From assembly GCA_024760525.1 (NCBI GenBank), contig CP060499.1, forward strand, positions 3,617,501 to 3,681,500: DNA of 64,000 nucleotides, in the 5' to 3' direction. Below, one piece after another: positions 8,919 through 17,848 of this stretch. The DNA is from Nitrospira sp. (GTDB taxonomy: Bacteria > Nitrospirota > Nitrospiria > Nitrospirales > Nitrospiraceae). The notes under the pieces were generated by a model, which was not told the DNA's origin, searched no databases, and saw only the letters and a program-made list of their open reading frames with translations. A program made the translations under genes and the position numbers. Within the stretch, counting starts at the first letter, position 1. Each line of letters opens with the position of its first letter.

Positions 8919-9665
8919 ATGTCATTGCTCATACCGTTGGTCCTCCTGGGACTCGTGCTCTATGCCAGCTTCAAGCGCGTCATGGAATACGAACGACTCG
9001 TCGTATTTGTTCTTGGCAAGTTTCAGACAGTGAAAGGACCCGGCATTCGGTTGGTGATCCCCGTACTCCAGCAGATGGTGCGTGTCAATCTTCAAACCGT
9101 CACGATGGAAGTTCCCTCGCAGGACGTCATCACGCGAGACAACATTTCCGTGAAAGTGAATGCCGTCATTTTTCTCAGGGTGGTTGACCCTCAACGCGCG
9201 GTGCTTGCCGTTCAAGATTATCTCTACTCGACTTCGCAAGTAGCCCAGACCACCCTCCGCAGTGTGCTTGGCCAGAGCCAATTCGACGACCTCCTCTCCA
9301 AGCGCGACGACATCAATGCCGAGCTGCAGCGAATTATCGATCAGCAGACCGAGCCCTGGGGAGTCAAAGTTGCTGCGGTCGAGGTGAAGAATGTGGATAT
9401 TCCTCAAGACATGCAACGTGCGATTGCCCGGCAAGCCGAAGCAGAACGGGAACGGCGCGCCAAAATCATTCACGCTGAGGGTGAATTTCAAGCCGCGCAG
9501 AAACTCGCTGAGGCCGCCGACGTCATCAGTCAGAATCCCGCTGCCCTTCAACTTCGTTATCTCCAGACACTCGTCGAGATTGCGGCTGAGAAGAACTCGA
9601 CCACGATCTTCCCGATTCCAATCGATACCCTTGCACCATTCATAAAGGGACTGCTCCCTAAATAG
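8919..9665 (+). CDS. Slipin, SPFH/band 7 family membrane scaffold
   Basis: This 248-residue protein has an N-terminal membrane hairpin (about residues 1-15), then the band 7/SPFH domain. Family features include [11 protein letters not shown], the '[18 protein letters not shown]' core, and a long charged helix ([18 protein letters not shown]), which drives oligomerisation. It is coupled to the upstream NfeD protease and probably forms microdomains at the membrane that present substrates to it (family knowledge). The AAGAAGGAG ribosome site 5' of ATG 8919 supports the start. Confidence 0.93.
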   Translation: MSLLIPLVLLGLVLYASFKRVMEYERLVVFVLGKFQTVKGPGIRLVIPVLQQMVRVNLQTVTMEVPSQDVITRDNISVKVNAVIFLRVVDPQRAVLAVQDYLYSTSQVAQTTLRSVLGQSQFDDLLSKRDDINAELQRIIDQQTEPWGVKVAAVEVKNVDIPQDMQRAIARQAEAERERRAKIIHAEGEFQAAQKLAEAADVISQNPAALQLRYLQTLVEIAAEKNSTTIFPIPIDTLAPFIKGLLPK

Positions 9666-9668
9666 TGT

Positions 9669-9694
9669 GGCATTTCAGCCGATCGGCTGATGCC
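9669..9694 (+). terminator. Hairpin after slipin, possible terminator
   Basis: Ten-base arms GGCAT(TT)CAGCC and GGCTGATGCC enclose GATC just after the slipin stop. The core TCAGCCGATCGGCTGA is a perfect palindrome. There is no T tract, so it may be a weak terminator or a 3' end stabiliser. Confidence 0.45.
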
Positions 9695-9925
9695 GATCCT
9701 ACATAGATGCCGCATAACTGAGACAGTTTGTCCTAAGCTTCCTCATTAGCTCATTCTAATTATTCTGTTTTTTCGAGCTGATTAGACCTGCGATTTCTCA
9801 TCTTCAATCCAGCATCCCTTTTGCTTCGTACCATCCGTAGATTAGGTAGATCCCGGGTTGAATCTTCTCAGCTCAATACGGCTCTAATAGGGTAGATGAC
9901 GTTCAACCAACATGAGGGTGAAACG

Positions 9926-11173
9926 ATGAAAGAAGAACTTCGAGTCGAGGAGATACACAAAGCATTCGTCCCGGATGTCGATGCCGATGACGCGAAGGCA
10001 AGCGGCATGTTGGGAATGATTGGTCGGGGAGAGGCTGAGGATTCCGGTACGGACGAGAAACCCCAGCCGGTCATGCGCACTAGTCAGGGGGCCAGTCCAT
10101 TCCTCTTGGAAGCCTTGTATTTCCGTTCATTCGGCGAACGCGGGCTCTTGACGCGAGAAGAAGAGATCGTAATTGCCAAGCGCGTCGACCAAGGGACACG
10201 ACGCATTCGCATCGCTCTTCGACAAGCCATGAAGACCCTTCTCAAATCCAAACGGTCATCGGTTGTAGCCGAAACATTTAAGGTGCTCCAAATCGTCAGA
10301 CGATTGAGCGGGCTTTCGGCCACCGCATTGGACAACGCGGAGAAGGCGTTGGTGGCCGTTCTGAATCCGTTGGATGCTGACTCCAAACCAGCGGTAGCGA
10401 CCGCAAAGCAACTCAACGTAGTGCTCGATGAAATCCGATCCGCCAGAATCATCCTGGAGCAAGGAAAGGATGAGCTCGTACGGTGCAATCTTCGCCTAGT
10501 GGTGGATGTCGCCAAGCATTACACAGGGCGGGGGTTGAGTCTCCTGGATCTCGTCCAGGAGGGCAATATCGGCCTCATGAAAGCCGCTGAACGATATCAG
10601 TATCGGAAAGGCTTCAAATTCAGCACGTACGCGACATGGTGGATTCGGCAAGGCATCACACGGGCGCTTGCCGACCAATCGCGGACGATTCGCATTCCAG
10701 TCCACCAAACCGAAGCTTCGCATCGAATCCTGCGTGTGATGCGAAGACTGGGGCAGCAGTTCGGGCGACCGGCTCGGTTGGAGGAGATTGCACATGTGCT
10801 GCGCATGAGACCGGAAAGGCTTCGCGAGACCGTCTTGGCGTTTCAGGAGCCGGTGGCATTGGAGACTCCGATCGGTGACGGAGATACCCAGTTCGGAGAC
10901 ATGATTCCCGACCAACAAGCCGTGCCACCTGACGCGCATGTCCACCGGAGTGAATTGACTCAACACTTGGATCGCATCCTCGGCACGCTCACTCCGCGAG
11001 AACAAACCGTCATCCGGCTGCGCTTCGGGATCGGCTACGATGAAGCCAGCACATTGGAGCAGGTCGGCCAAAGCTTGTCCGTCACGCGGGAGCGTATCCG
11101 CCAAATCGAAGCGAAAGCCCTCAAGAAACTAAAGACCCCTCAGATCAAGGAACTCTTCGCAGCCATCAAGTAG
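9926..11173 (+). CDS. RpoD/RpoS-like sigma-70 factor (group 1/2)
   Basis: The start is placed at ATG 9926, which has a GAGGGTGA ribosome site, giving 415 residues. Region 1.2 (SPFLLEALYF, TREEEIVIAKRV), region 2 with the 2.4 block YATWWIRQGITRALADQSR, region 3 (PARLEEIAHVLRM) and region 4.2 (SVTRERIRQIEAKALKKLK) are all present. The acidic N-terminus (~50 residues) is much shorter than the region 1.1 of a typical housekeeping RpoD, and a ~90-residue insert sits between 1.2 and 2.1. This suits either a compact primary sigma factor or an RpoS-like group 2 factor; sequence alone does not decide. It is monocistronic, with a strong terminator. Confidence 0.88.
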   Translation: MKEELRVEEIHKAFVPDVDADDAKASGMLGMIGRGEAEDSGTDEKPQPVMRTSQGASPFLLEALYFRSFGERGLLTREEEIVIAKRVDQGTRRIRIALRQAMKTLLKSKRSSVVAETFKVLQIVRRLSGLSATALDNAEKALVAVLNPLDADSKPAVATAKQLNVVLDEIRSARIILEQGKDELVRCNLRLVVDVAKHYTGRGLSLLDLVQEGNIGLMKAAERYQYRKGFKFSTYATWWIRQGITRALADQSRTIRIPVHQTEASHRILRVMRRLGQQFGRPARLEEIAHVLRMRPERLRETVLAFQEPVALETPIGDGDTQFGDMIPDQQAVPPDAHVHRSELTQHLDRILGTLTPREQTVIRLRFGIGYDEASTLEQVGQSLSVTRERIRQIEAKALKKLKTPQIKELFAAIK

Positions 11174-11180
11174 GCTCTTC

Positions 11181-11211
11181 GTTCCGAGGGCAACCAGGTT
11201 GCCCTCGGAAC
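11181..11211 (+). terminator. Strong hairpin after the sigma factor gene
   Basis: Fifteen-base perfect arms (GTTCCGAGGGCAACC and its complement) are separated by one base, eight bases after the stop. A real loop would open a few pairs. No long T tract follows, but stem strength makes a terminator likely. Confidence 0.75.
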
Positions 11212-11325
11212 CCGACTTCCCTCTGCATCGTGAGTTATGCAACAATAATCCCTCCATGCCGAGCTTGCTGTTTCTTTCTGCCATTGCATCTCCTAGGCAC
11301 ACACGGTAGGTGCGCTTTGAGCCTC

Positions 11326-12069
11326 ATGGATAAGCCGGTCTTCACCGATGGCCCTGTGACCGATCCGAATATCACCCCCTCTCCGAATTTCGACTCTCTT
11401 AATTGTCCTCCCGGACCGGTCCGCATCTTTCCTGAGCCGGTGCCCTATCTCACAGCGTGGCAACTCCAGTCTCGCATGCATGAGGAACGTGTCCTTGATC
11501 TTCGACCGGATACCGTTTTGATTCTCGAACATCGAGCCGTCTATACGCTGGGACGAAGGACGAAACCATCGCATTGGGGAGGAAATGAGGCTGCCCTGTG
11601 CGGGAACGGAGCGGACCTGCACTACGTGAACCGCGGGGGATCAGTCACGTATCACGGCCCAGGACAGATCGTGGTGTATCCCATCCTTAAGCTTGCTGGA
11701 TTCGCGACCGGGCCTAGACAGTTGGTCTGGTTATTGGAAGAAGTGATCATTCGATTGCTTGGCCGCTGGAACATTACCGGTTCTCGCATGACCGGCAAGC
11801 CGGGTGTGTGGGTGATGACGCCTGAACCACAGAAAATCGCCTTTCTCGGTGTACGAATCGAACAAGGTGTGACCTTACATGGATTTGCTCTCAACGTGGA
11901 TTTAGATTTGACGCCTTTCCTCCGGATTCATCCATGCGGGTTTCCCGATTGCCGTGTGACATCCATGGCGGCGGCGCGCAACGCCACGGTCTCCGTGGAC
12001 GCCGTCAAACAGGAACTCGCTCAAACCTTTGCGAGGGTGTTTTCACGCAATTGGTCCGCGGTGGCTTGA
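11326..12069 (+). CDS. lipB: Octanoyl-[ACP]:protein N-octanoyltransferase
   Basis: LipB transfers octanoate from acyl carrier protein to the lipoyl domains of 2-oxoacid dehydrogenase complexes and GcvH. The 247-residue form from ATG 11326 shows LILEHRAVYTLGRR-type and RGGSVTYHGPGQ motifs (about residues 100-115), the 'GKPGVWV' segment, and HPCGFPDC with the expected catalytic Cys, followed by VTSM. Codons upstream to 11230 do not look like the family and have no ribosome site. LipB is normally ~210-240 residues, so this N-terminus may still be slightly long. It is followed by glutamate dehydrogenase. Confidence 0.92.
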   Translation: MDKPVFTDGPVTDPNITPSPNFDSLNCPPGPVRIFPEPVPYLTAWQLQSRMHEERVLDLRPDTVLILEHRAVYTLGRRTKPSHWGGNEAALCGNGADLHYVNRGGSVTYHGPGQIVVYPILKLAGFATGPRQLVWLLEEVIIRLLGRWNITGSRMTGKPGVWVMTPEPQKIAFLGVRIEQGVTLHGFALNVDLDLTPFLRIHPCGFPDCRVTSMAAARNATVSVDAVKQELAQTFARVFSRNWSAVA

Positions 12070-12113
12070 CCGCCGGTGCGCGACCATCGATGACGTTCAT
12101 CGAAAGGAGCATG

Positions 12114-13364
12114 ATGCAAGAGCTTGATACCCCGACCTTTCGCCTGGCGGTCGCACAATTCGATCAGGCAGCCGAGGCCATGCATCTGGACTCTAATCTC
12201 CGTGAACGTCTGAAGCTCCCTCAACGTTCTTTGGTCGTCAGTCTTCCGGTCCGAATGGACGATGGCCATGTGGAAGTCTTTACCGGCTATCGGGTTCAGC
12301 ACGATTCATCACGCGGCCCTTCAAAGGGAGGCGTGCGTTACCATCCCGACGTGAACCTTGGTGAGGTCGCTGCTCTCGCTATGTGGATGACATGGAAATG
12401 CGCGCTTGCCGGTTTACCATATGGCGGGGCGAAAGGCGGAGTAAAGGTTGCGCCTAAACGACTGTCTTCCGCGGAGCTCCAGCGGCTCACCAGGCGCTAC
12501 GCGGCGGAGATTTTTCCGCTCATTGGACCGGACAAAGATGTCCCGGCCCCGGACGTGGGGACCGATGCGCAAATCATGGCGTGGATGATGGACACCTACA
12601 GCCAGCAAGTCGGATATGCCGTCCCCGGCGTCGTTACCGGCAAACCTCTGTCGCTCGGCGGCAGCTTGGGCCGGGAAGAAGCGACGGGGCGCGGAGTCGT
12701 CTATGTCACGCAGGAAGCCCTGCGACATCTGAAGCTGTCGATGGAGAAGGCCACGGTGGCCATTCAAGGATTTGGCAATGTCGGTTCACACACCGCTCGC
12801 ATCATGCAACAACAAGGCGCGCGCGTCATCGCTGTCAGTGATGTCAGCGGGGGAATCTACAATGCCAAGGGGTTGGATGTCCTGGAGGTGATTCGCCGTG
12901 CTCCCGGACTGCCGCTACAGGAAACCAAGCTGGGAGAGGCGATCACCAATGAGGAGTTGCTCGAACTGGAGTGTACCGTGCTCGTTCCCGCGGCACTCTC
13001 GGAGCAGATCACGGCCAAGAATGCGAATTCCCTAAGGTGCCGGATCCTGTCCGAAGGTGCCAACGGCCCGACGACGCTGGAGGCCGACAGCATTCTCGCA
13101 GACAAGGGCATCTTCGTGATTCCCGACATTCTCGCAAACTCCGGCGGTGTCATCGTGTCGTACTTCGAATGGGTGCAGGATCTTCAGCGCTTTTTCTGGA
13201 GTGCAACGGATATCCAGCATCGGCTGCAAGAAATCATCACCTCCGCGTTTCAGCGCACGCTTCATTTTTCGACTGAACGCCGAGTTTCGATGCGCATGGC
13301 AGCGCTGATGAGCGGGATCGATCAAGTCGCCCAAGCTCATCTCCAACGTGGGCTGTACCCCTAG
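12114..13364 (+). CDS. gdhA: Glutamate dehydrogenase (Glu/Leu/Phe/Val dehydrogenase family)
   Basis: From the ATG 12111/12114 pair, just after AAAGGAG, the protein is about 416 residues, the length of hexameric GDH. The N-terminal domain has the substrate motif KGGVRYHP and the catalytic segment LPYGGAKGGVKV with the active-site lysine. PAPDVGTD is also present. The Rossmann domain has VAIQGFGNVGSHTA. GDH reversibly aminates 2-oxoglutarate, coupling ammonia to carbon metabolism. NAD or NADP preference cannot be read with confidence. The long 5' extension of the open frame is overlap with lipB and is not coding. Confidence 0.93.
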   Translation: MQELDTPTFRLAVAQFDQAAEAMHLDSNLRERLKLPQRSLVVSLPVRMDDGHVEVFTGYRVQHDSSRGPSKGGVRYHPDVNLGEVAALAMWMTWKCALAGLPYGGAKGGVKVAPKRLSSAELQRLTRRYAAEIFPLIGPDKDVPAPDVGTDAQIMAWMMDTYSQQVGYAVPGVVTGKPLSLGGSLGREEATGRGVVYVTQEALRHLKLSMEKATVAIQGFGNVGSHTARIMQQQGARVIAVSDVSGGIYNAKGLDVLEVIRRAPGLPLQETKLGEAITNEELLELECTVLVPAALSEQITAKNANSLRCRILSEGANGPTTLEADSILADKGIFVIPDILANSGGVIVSYFEWVQDLQRFFWSATDIQHRLQEIITSAFQRTLHFSTERRVSMRMAALMSGIDQVAQAHLQRGLYP

Positions 13365-13481
13365 GCGCACGATCCCACAGCAACCTTCATTGTCGAGCTG
13401 ATGTCGAGACACTTGCTCCGCGACTTCTTCCTGCGCTAGGGTGATTCCTCGTCACATGCCGGAGAAGCGAAGAGGCACCTC

Positions 13482-13775
13482 ATGACTCGGACTATGATCG
13501 CCACCGCGTGGGAACAACATTGCGCCAACGGATGGCCTCAGTTTTCAAGCCCACACGAGGGGCAATTGATGACGCTCGACACCGTCATCAGCGGCTGTGT
13601 GGTCTACTACCTAGACAGTTCCGAGGGTCTCGATCATCAACGGCTTGCCATTGTGAAGGATTGTTTGGGCGACCTGGACGATCTGACCGGGGAATTGGAC
13701 GGTGATTGTCAGCCGTACTTTCTCCGGCTTCGTCGGCTCGGTGAGATGTTGCTGGCGACAGAGCGGCAATCATAA
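13482..13775 (+). CDS. Small conserved-looking protein, unknown function
   Basis: This frame of 97 residues starts at ATG 13482. A second in-frame Met at residue 30 (MTLDTVISG) might be the true start. The protein is acidic, with a helical second half (DHQRLAIVKDCLGDLDDLTGELD). There is no signal peptide, membrane helix or motif that I recognise. Both its neighbours are on the same strand. It is kept because composition matches the flanking genes and no other frame explains the interval, but evidence is modest. Confidence 0.45.
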   Translation: MTRTMIATAWEQHCANGWPQFSSPHEGQLMTLDTVISGCVVYYLDSSEGLDHQRLAIVKDCLGDLDDLTGELDGDCQPYFLRLRRLGEMLLATERQS

Positions 13776-13952
13776 CTCTTACGCACCGACAGATGTCCCT
13801 TCACCGGACGATGTCCAGCCGTCTTTTCTACGTGCCGTTCCTTGCAGGTTAGATTCCGCTTGGCTACAATGAAGCCCATGTTGTGTAGAAGCCTACCGGG
13901 CACGACCACTCAGGCCATTCGCTGATCTCAGAAAGAACGAAACGAGCAAGCC

Positions 13953-14477
13953 ATGGAGAGCGCCGCGCGATTGTCAACCATCCTGTTTTCGGCTCTTCTT
14001 CTTGCGCTGGGCTCAGCGCATGCCGACCCGTATGAATTGAGTAAGAACGATGTCATGGAATCAAAGACTATTTCGAGCGCCGACATTTCGCTCTTCGGGG
14101 TTAAACTCGGCGACTCCGAAACCAAAGCCATCGAGACCCTCGTGAATGAAAAGATTTCTGGCATCAAGGCCGAACAGGAGGCCGCATTCATCTTCCTGCT
14201 TGACCAACGCAAACCAACCGGCCCGATGGCGGGGGTTCGCATTCAGGATGGCAAGGTCGATCTGCTCTTCATCAATAATCGGTTCGCCCACAAAACACGG
14301 GGCATCTTTCGAAACGTGCTCACCAGCGAAAGCCCGGAAGACATTCGAAAGTTACTGGGCAAGGAAGAGTATGGCGATGAAAACGTGATGGGCGCGGTCC
14401 TGGCCTATGATAGACAAGGCTTCCAGGTGAACTATCTGGGGAAAGACATCAACATCGAGTTTGCCCAGCCGCATTAG
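13953..14477 (+). CDS. Secreted protein, unknown function
   Basis: A 174-residue protein with a clear signal peptide (MESAARLSTILFSALLLALG, cleavage near 'SAHA-DPYEL'). The mature part contains a repeated 'G-x-L-G-D/x' pattern typical of periplasmic domains that track a calculated parameter (VKLGDSETKAIETLVNEK, then SPEDIRKLLGKEEYGDEN). The latter segment resembles small 'SmpA/OmlA-like' beta-alpha repeats, a weak impression only. It is probably periplasmic. Nothing in the neighbourhood identifies a partner. The following 150 bases hold no gene. Confidence 0.6.
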   Translation: MESAARLSTILFSALLLALGSAHADPYELSKNDVMESKTISSADISLFGVKLGDSETKAIETLVNEKISGIKAEQEAAFIFLLDQRKPTGPMAGVRIQDGKVDLLFINNRFAHKTRGIFRNVLTSESPEDIRKLLGKEEYGDENVMGAVLAYDRQGFQVNYLGKDINIEFAQPH

Positions 14478-14629
14478 TCCTTTTCCTTCCGTTGATCCCC
14501 ATCGCCGACCAGGGACTTGACTCAAGGAACAATCGGTCGCATGCAGCCTGCTCACATGATTTCTGCGCTACTCGCGTATGAGTAGGGCAGCCCGGAAATG
14601 GGTCATGCCGTAAGGACCCACGAAGGAGG

Positions 14630-15562
14630 CTATTGGATGGGACTGGTCATACGAAGACCGTAGTCGATCAGGCTTTTGGCGGTATTCCACCGGCGGTTCG
14701 AGTTCAGAATGACGAGCAGCAAGTCGCTGCCGTTTTGAGAGACTTTGGCAATGAGACATCTGCCGGCTTTGGATGTGAATCCCGTCTTCACCCCTTCTAC
14801 ACCGGGAACGCGACCAAGCAGGCGATTCGTATTATGAAGGACATATGCACGGTACCCACTGACGGGCGTGATAATTTCCCGCTCTTCTCTCACCAGCTCT
14901 CGGAACACGGCGTTCTGCATCGCTACCTCGCTGAGTTTCGCAAGATCTTCCGCCGTCGAATAGTGATCGGGACTGTCAAAGCCGCAGCCGTTACTGAAAT
15001 GCGTATCGGATAAACCGAGGGCACCTGCTTTCGCATTCATCAACATCACAAATTGCTCTTCGTCGCCTCCGACATGCTCAACGGCCGCCAGGCAGGCGTC
15101 ATTGGCCGAAACCATCATCATGGCCTTCAACAAATCCCCAAGACGAAACACTTCGCCGACTCTTAGACGCAGATGAGTCTTCGGAGCCCGTGCGGCATTC
15201 TTGCTCACAGTTGCCAGATCATCGAGGCGGCCTTTCTCCAGAATGACCAGAGCCGACATGATCTTGGTCAGACTGGCAGGAGACAGACGTTTCTCAGTCT
15301 CGTGCTCGAACAGCACACGGCCTGACCGCAATTCCTTCAAAAGAATACTGTGCGCAGGAACTCGCTTCCAGGGGAGAGGTTGCGGAACATAGCTGACGGT
15401 GTGGATGACCTGGCTCTTGGAATGCGCCTCCATCGCAGAGGCAGGATAAATCGAGAATCCGATCAACGGGAGAGAGAATGCCGCGAGGAGATTCAGGCAC
15501 CAGAGAGTTCGGCCCCAGTTCCGCAAACGAGGGTCAGGTCGGATGGGGTCCTTCTGATCCAA
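14630..15562 (-). CDS. D-alanyl-D-alanine carboxypeptidase, peptidase S11 (DacA/PBP5 type)
   Basis: All three penicillin-binding motifs are present: SxxK at residues 97-100 (SPASLTK), SxN at 152-154 (VSANDACLA) and KTG at 259-261. A hydrophobic N-terminal stretch (about 18-42) acts as signal peptide or anchor, so the enzyme works in the periplasm trimming the terminal D-Ala of peptidoglycan pentapeptides. It is 310 residues, shorter than PBP5, lacking the C-terminal membrane-attachment domain. The chosen start is TTG 15562, with AGAGAGGCGG upstream; an ATG start is not available near the signal peptide. Confidence 0.9.
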   Translation of the reverse strand: MDQKDPIRPDPRLRNWGRTLWCLNLLAAFSLPLIGFSIYPASAMEAHSKSQVIHTVSYVPQPLPWKRVPAHSILLKELRSGRVLFEHETEKRLSPASLTKIMSALVILEKGRLDDLATVSKNAARAPKTHLRLRVGEVFRLGDLLKAMMMVSANDACLAAVEHVGGDEEQFVMLMNAKAGALGLSDTHFSNGCGFDSPDHYSTAEDLAKLSEVAMQNAVFRELVREEREIITPVSGYRAYVLHNTNRLLGRVPGVEGVKTGFTSKAGRCLIAKVSQNGSDLLLVILNSNRRWNTAKSLIDYGLRMTSPIQ

Positions 15563-15577
15563 AAACGACCGCCTCTC

Positions 15578-15766
15578 TTAGAAAATGAACGATTCGCGCA
15601 CTTTATCACCTTTCCGCCCACTATCAAGAACTTTATGAAAAAATCTGAGGAGATCGGCTAAATCAATCCAAAACCCGCAATTTAGGCAGCGGGCGTATAT
15701 TCTCCTGTTGATCAGGGTATAGTGCCGCTCCACCATCATGAACCCTCTGCACTTGAGGCATTGCAT
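15578..15766 (-). CDS. Small zinc-ribbon protein
   Basis: From ATG 15766 this is a 62-residue protein whose first half is a two-knuckle zinc ribbon: CLKCRG at the start and CLNCGFWID about 28 residues later. The rest is a basic helix and tail. Such isolated ribbons are common in Nitrospirota genomes, and no specific function is known to me. The long frame upstream to 15973 overlaps the next membrane protein and is not likely to be coding. Confidence 0.5.
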   Translation of the reverse strand: MQCLKCRGFMMVERHYTLINRRIYARCLNCGFWIDLADLLRFFHKVLDSGRKGDKVRESFIF

Positions 15767-15786
15767 ACATGTCCCGCTCTCTGCGA

Positions 15787-15993
15787 CTACCGAAGGCGAT
15801 TCATGATTAACGCGACACACCCGGCGAGCAATCCCCCACCGATGAGAGTCGTGCCAAAATACACGAACACATTTGTGCCTCCAGCCGGCTGAGTCCCCTC
15901 CCATAAATCGCGAACCCCGCCCTGCACCATCAAGACAGAGAGGGTCATTAAGGCCCCAATCATGAACCACCATGCGAAGGATCGAAGTGCCAT
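15787..15993 (-). CDS. Two-helix small membrane protein
   Basis: A 68-residue frame from ATG 15993 encodes two hydrophobic segments (about residues 5-25 and 43-65), separated by a polar loop containing RDLWEGTQPAGGTN. This predicts a hairpin in the inner membrane. No family is recognised. The 5' extension to 16335 runs antisense through the FG-GAP lipoprotein gene and lacks membrane or coding character, so the short version is preferred. The ribosome site is weak. Confidence 0.5.
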   Translation of the reverse strand: MALRSFAWWFMIGALMTLSVLMVQGGVRDLWEGTQPAGGTNVFVYFGTTLIGGGLLAGCVALIMNRLR

Positions 15994-16087
15994 CGTTAGG
16001 CTCGTAAATCTTGCGTGGTTTTGCCCAACGGTCACTCTAGCGAAGGGCTCCCGGGCTGTCAAGAATAGATGCCGATCGGTCGCCCCA

Positions 16088-17278
16088 CTACTCTTTTGCC
16101 TCCGACTTTGCAATCGGTTTGAGACCGTGGTGAAGGAAGATGGAGACACTACCGCTTCCGTTGTCGGCAATGGCCAACCCCGGTTCCTCCGCCCCGCTCG
16201 TCGTGACCCGAAAGGATGACAGAGCGAACGGGCCGGACTTCGTCCGGTAGTTTCTCGGAGGGTAATGAAAAGTCCCGTCGCCTTTTCCGAACAAGATGGA
16301 CAGGTCATTTGATTGAAGGTTGACGATGGCGACATCCACTAAATGATCGCCATTAAAGTCCCTCGCCAAGCCGAAGTTGGGTCCGGCGTCGGCACCCGAA
16401 TCTTTGCCTGGCCGAAATGTCGCATTGCCGTTGCCGAGAAACGTGGTGAAGCTGTCCTTCTCTCCATTGATGACCAAGAGGTCGCTATGCTGATCGTTAT
16501 TGAAATCGGCAAAGCTCACACCGAGGGGTCGGTGTCCAGTGGGATAGTCTTTGGGATCGCGAAATGATCCGTCGCCATTGCCGAGCCAAATGGAGACGGC
16601 GTTCGACATAGGGCCTCCATTCGTGACGACTAAATCCAGTCTCCCGTCGCCGTTGAGATCCGACAAAGCCACCGACGTGGGCGTGTCTCCATACTCATAT
16701 TGAACGCCATGCCGGAATTCACCCCTTCCATTGCCCAGGAAGACCTTAATCTTGTCGTTACGCAGCGCGACCACCAGATCAGCATGGTGATCGCCATTGA
16801 TGTCGTCCGTGGCTAGCGCGATCGGTGTGCGATGGACCGGGTACCGTTGACCCTCTTCAAACTTTCCATCTCCATGGCCGAGTAAGAGCGAGATTTCATC
16901 GCCGCCGGAGCAAGCCAAGGCAACATCGGCATGCCCGTCTTCGTTGAAGTCGCCCATTGCCAGGGCACGCGGTTCCTGGCAGACATGGAGTTGGACCTGA
17001 TCTTTAAACGTTCCGTCACCGTTGCCCAACAGAATGGACACGCTATTGCTTGCAATGTTCGTAGTGATCAGATCGGTGAATGAATCCTGATTCAGGTCCC
17101 CGGTGGTAATCGTTGTCGGATTCTTGCCCACTTTGTAACTGGCAAAGTAATAGAAGGGATCCGGTGGAGTATAGGGGTCTGTCTTTGAGCAACCCCAGAA
17201 GCCGTCACCGGCCAAGAGACCCAGCAAAGCGATGCCGACGATCAACCTCTCCACATGGTGTTTCCGTCTCACGAGCAC
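16088..17278 (-). CDS. FG-GAP/VCBS repeat lipoprotein
   Basis: The 396-residue protein begins with a signal peptide and a probable lipobox before Cys30 (GFWGC), suggesting an outer-membrane or surface lipoprotein. The mature part is made of about seven copies of a ~45-residue FG-GAP unit, each with a calcium-loop-like DxNxDGxxD segment and an LGNGDGTF-type turn. This predicts a seven-bladed beta-propeller like integrin alpha subunits. The family mediates adhesion or protein contacts; the ligand is unknown. It stands alone in its transcription unit, opposite to the next gene. Confidence 0.85.
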   Translation of the reverse strand: MLVRRKHHVERLIVGIALLGLLAGDGFWGCSKTDPYTPPDPFYYFASYKVGKNPTTITTGDLNQDSFTDLITTNIASNSVSILLGNGDGTFKDQVQLHVCQEPRALAMGDFNEDGHADVALACSGGDEISLLLGHGDGKFEEGQRYPVHRTPIALATDDINGDHHADLVVALRNDKIKVFLGNGRGEFRHGVQYEYGDTPTSVALSDLNGDGRLDLVVTNGGPMSNAVSIWLGNGDGSFRDPKDYPTGHRPLGVSFADFNNDQHSDLLVINGEKDSFTTFLGNGNATFRPGKDSGADAGPNFGLARDFNGDHLVDVAIVNLQSNDLSILFGKGDGTFHYPPRNYRTKSGPFALSSFRVTTSGAEEPGLAIADNGSGSVSIFLHHGLKPIAKSEAKE

Positions 17279-17453
17279 ACTATCCCCACGATTTTAGGTT
17301 GTTAGGACCAGAAGACCTATGAGCACCCGTACCAGAAAGCTCAGTATACAGAGGCGATCTTCTCCCTCGCAATCTGCTGTGCTCACACATCAGCCTTTGA
17401 ATTTCAGCATCCGCTTACGCTATGATGCTGCGTTCTATTTTAGGAGGATAAGC

Positions 17454-17774
17454 ATGAGCACTATAGTGAATGTCGACATCACGATGTATGGGATCGCCGA
17501 AGTTCTGATGTGGTGTCTTGATCGGAACAAGGGGCGCGTCCCTGGTGTGGATACGCCGGGCTTCAAAAAAATGCAGGAGTTGTTGGCTCAGAAACCCCAG
17601 TCCGCCGACTACTTTACCCTTGATCAGTTCTGGAAGAAAAAAGTGACGTTACCGCTGACCGAAGAGGAAGTCGCGACGATCGATCGTTGTCTCTACGACA
17701 TCCCCAACTTCGATAACGAACCACTCCCTCAGATCCGGCACAAGTTCTGGCCCCAGCAGGCGGAGACCCACTGA
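17454..17774 (+). CDS. Conserved-looking small cytosolic protein, unknown function
   Basis: The start is ATG 17454, with a near-perfect AGGAGGA ribosome site; this shortens the open frame from 17319 to 106 residues. The protein is soluble, mixed alpha/beta, with no cysteine pairs beyond two single residues. Its C-terminus (FDNEPLPQIRHKFWPQQ) is Pro/Trp-containing. I do not recognise the family. It is convergent with the four-repeat PCP_red gene. Confidence 0.6.
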   Translation: MSTIVNVDITMYGIAEVLMWCLDRNKGRVPGVDTPGFKKMQELLAQKPQSADYFTLDQFWKKKVTLPLTEEEVATIDRCLYDIPNFDNEPLPQIRHKFWPQQAETH

Positions 17775-17848
17775 CCGGACCACTTCGCGATCGAATAGTT
17801 TGTTGTCGATGGCCGCACAGAATGTGATGGGACAGGAAGTGTCGGCGG

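Noticed and set aside
11934..12113. N-terminal extension of glutamate dehydrogenase
   Set aside because: This part overlaps lipB, does not match the family, and the ribosome site is at 12104-12109.
15787..16335. 182-codon version of the small membrane protein
   Set aside because: The extra N-terminus is antisense to the FG-GAP lipoprotein and shows no coding features; ATG 15993 is adequate.
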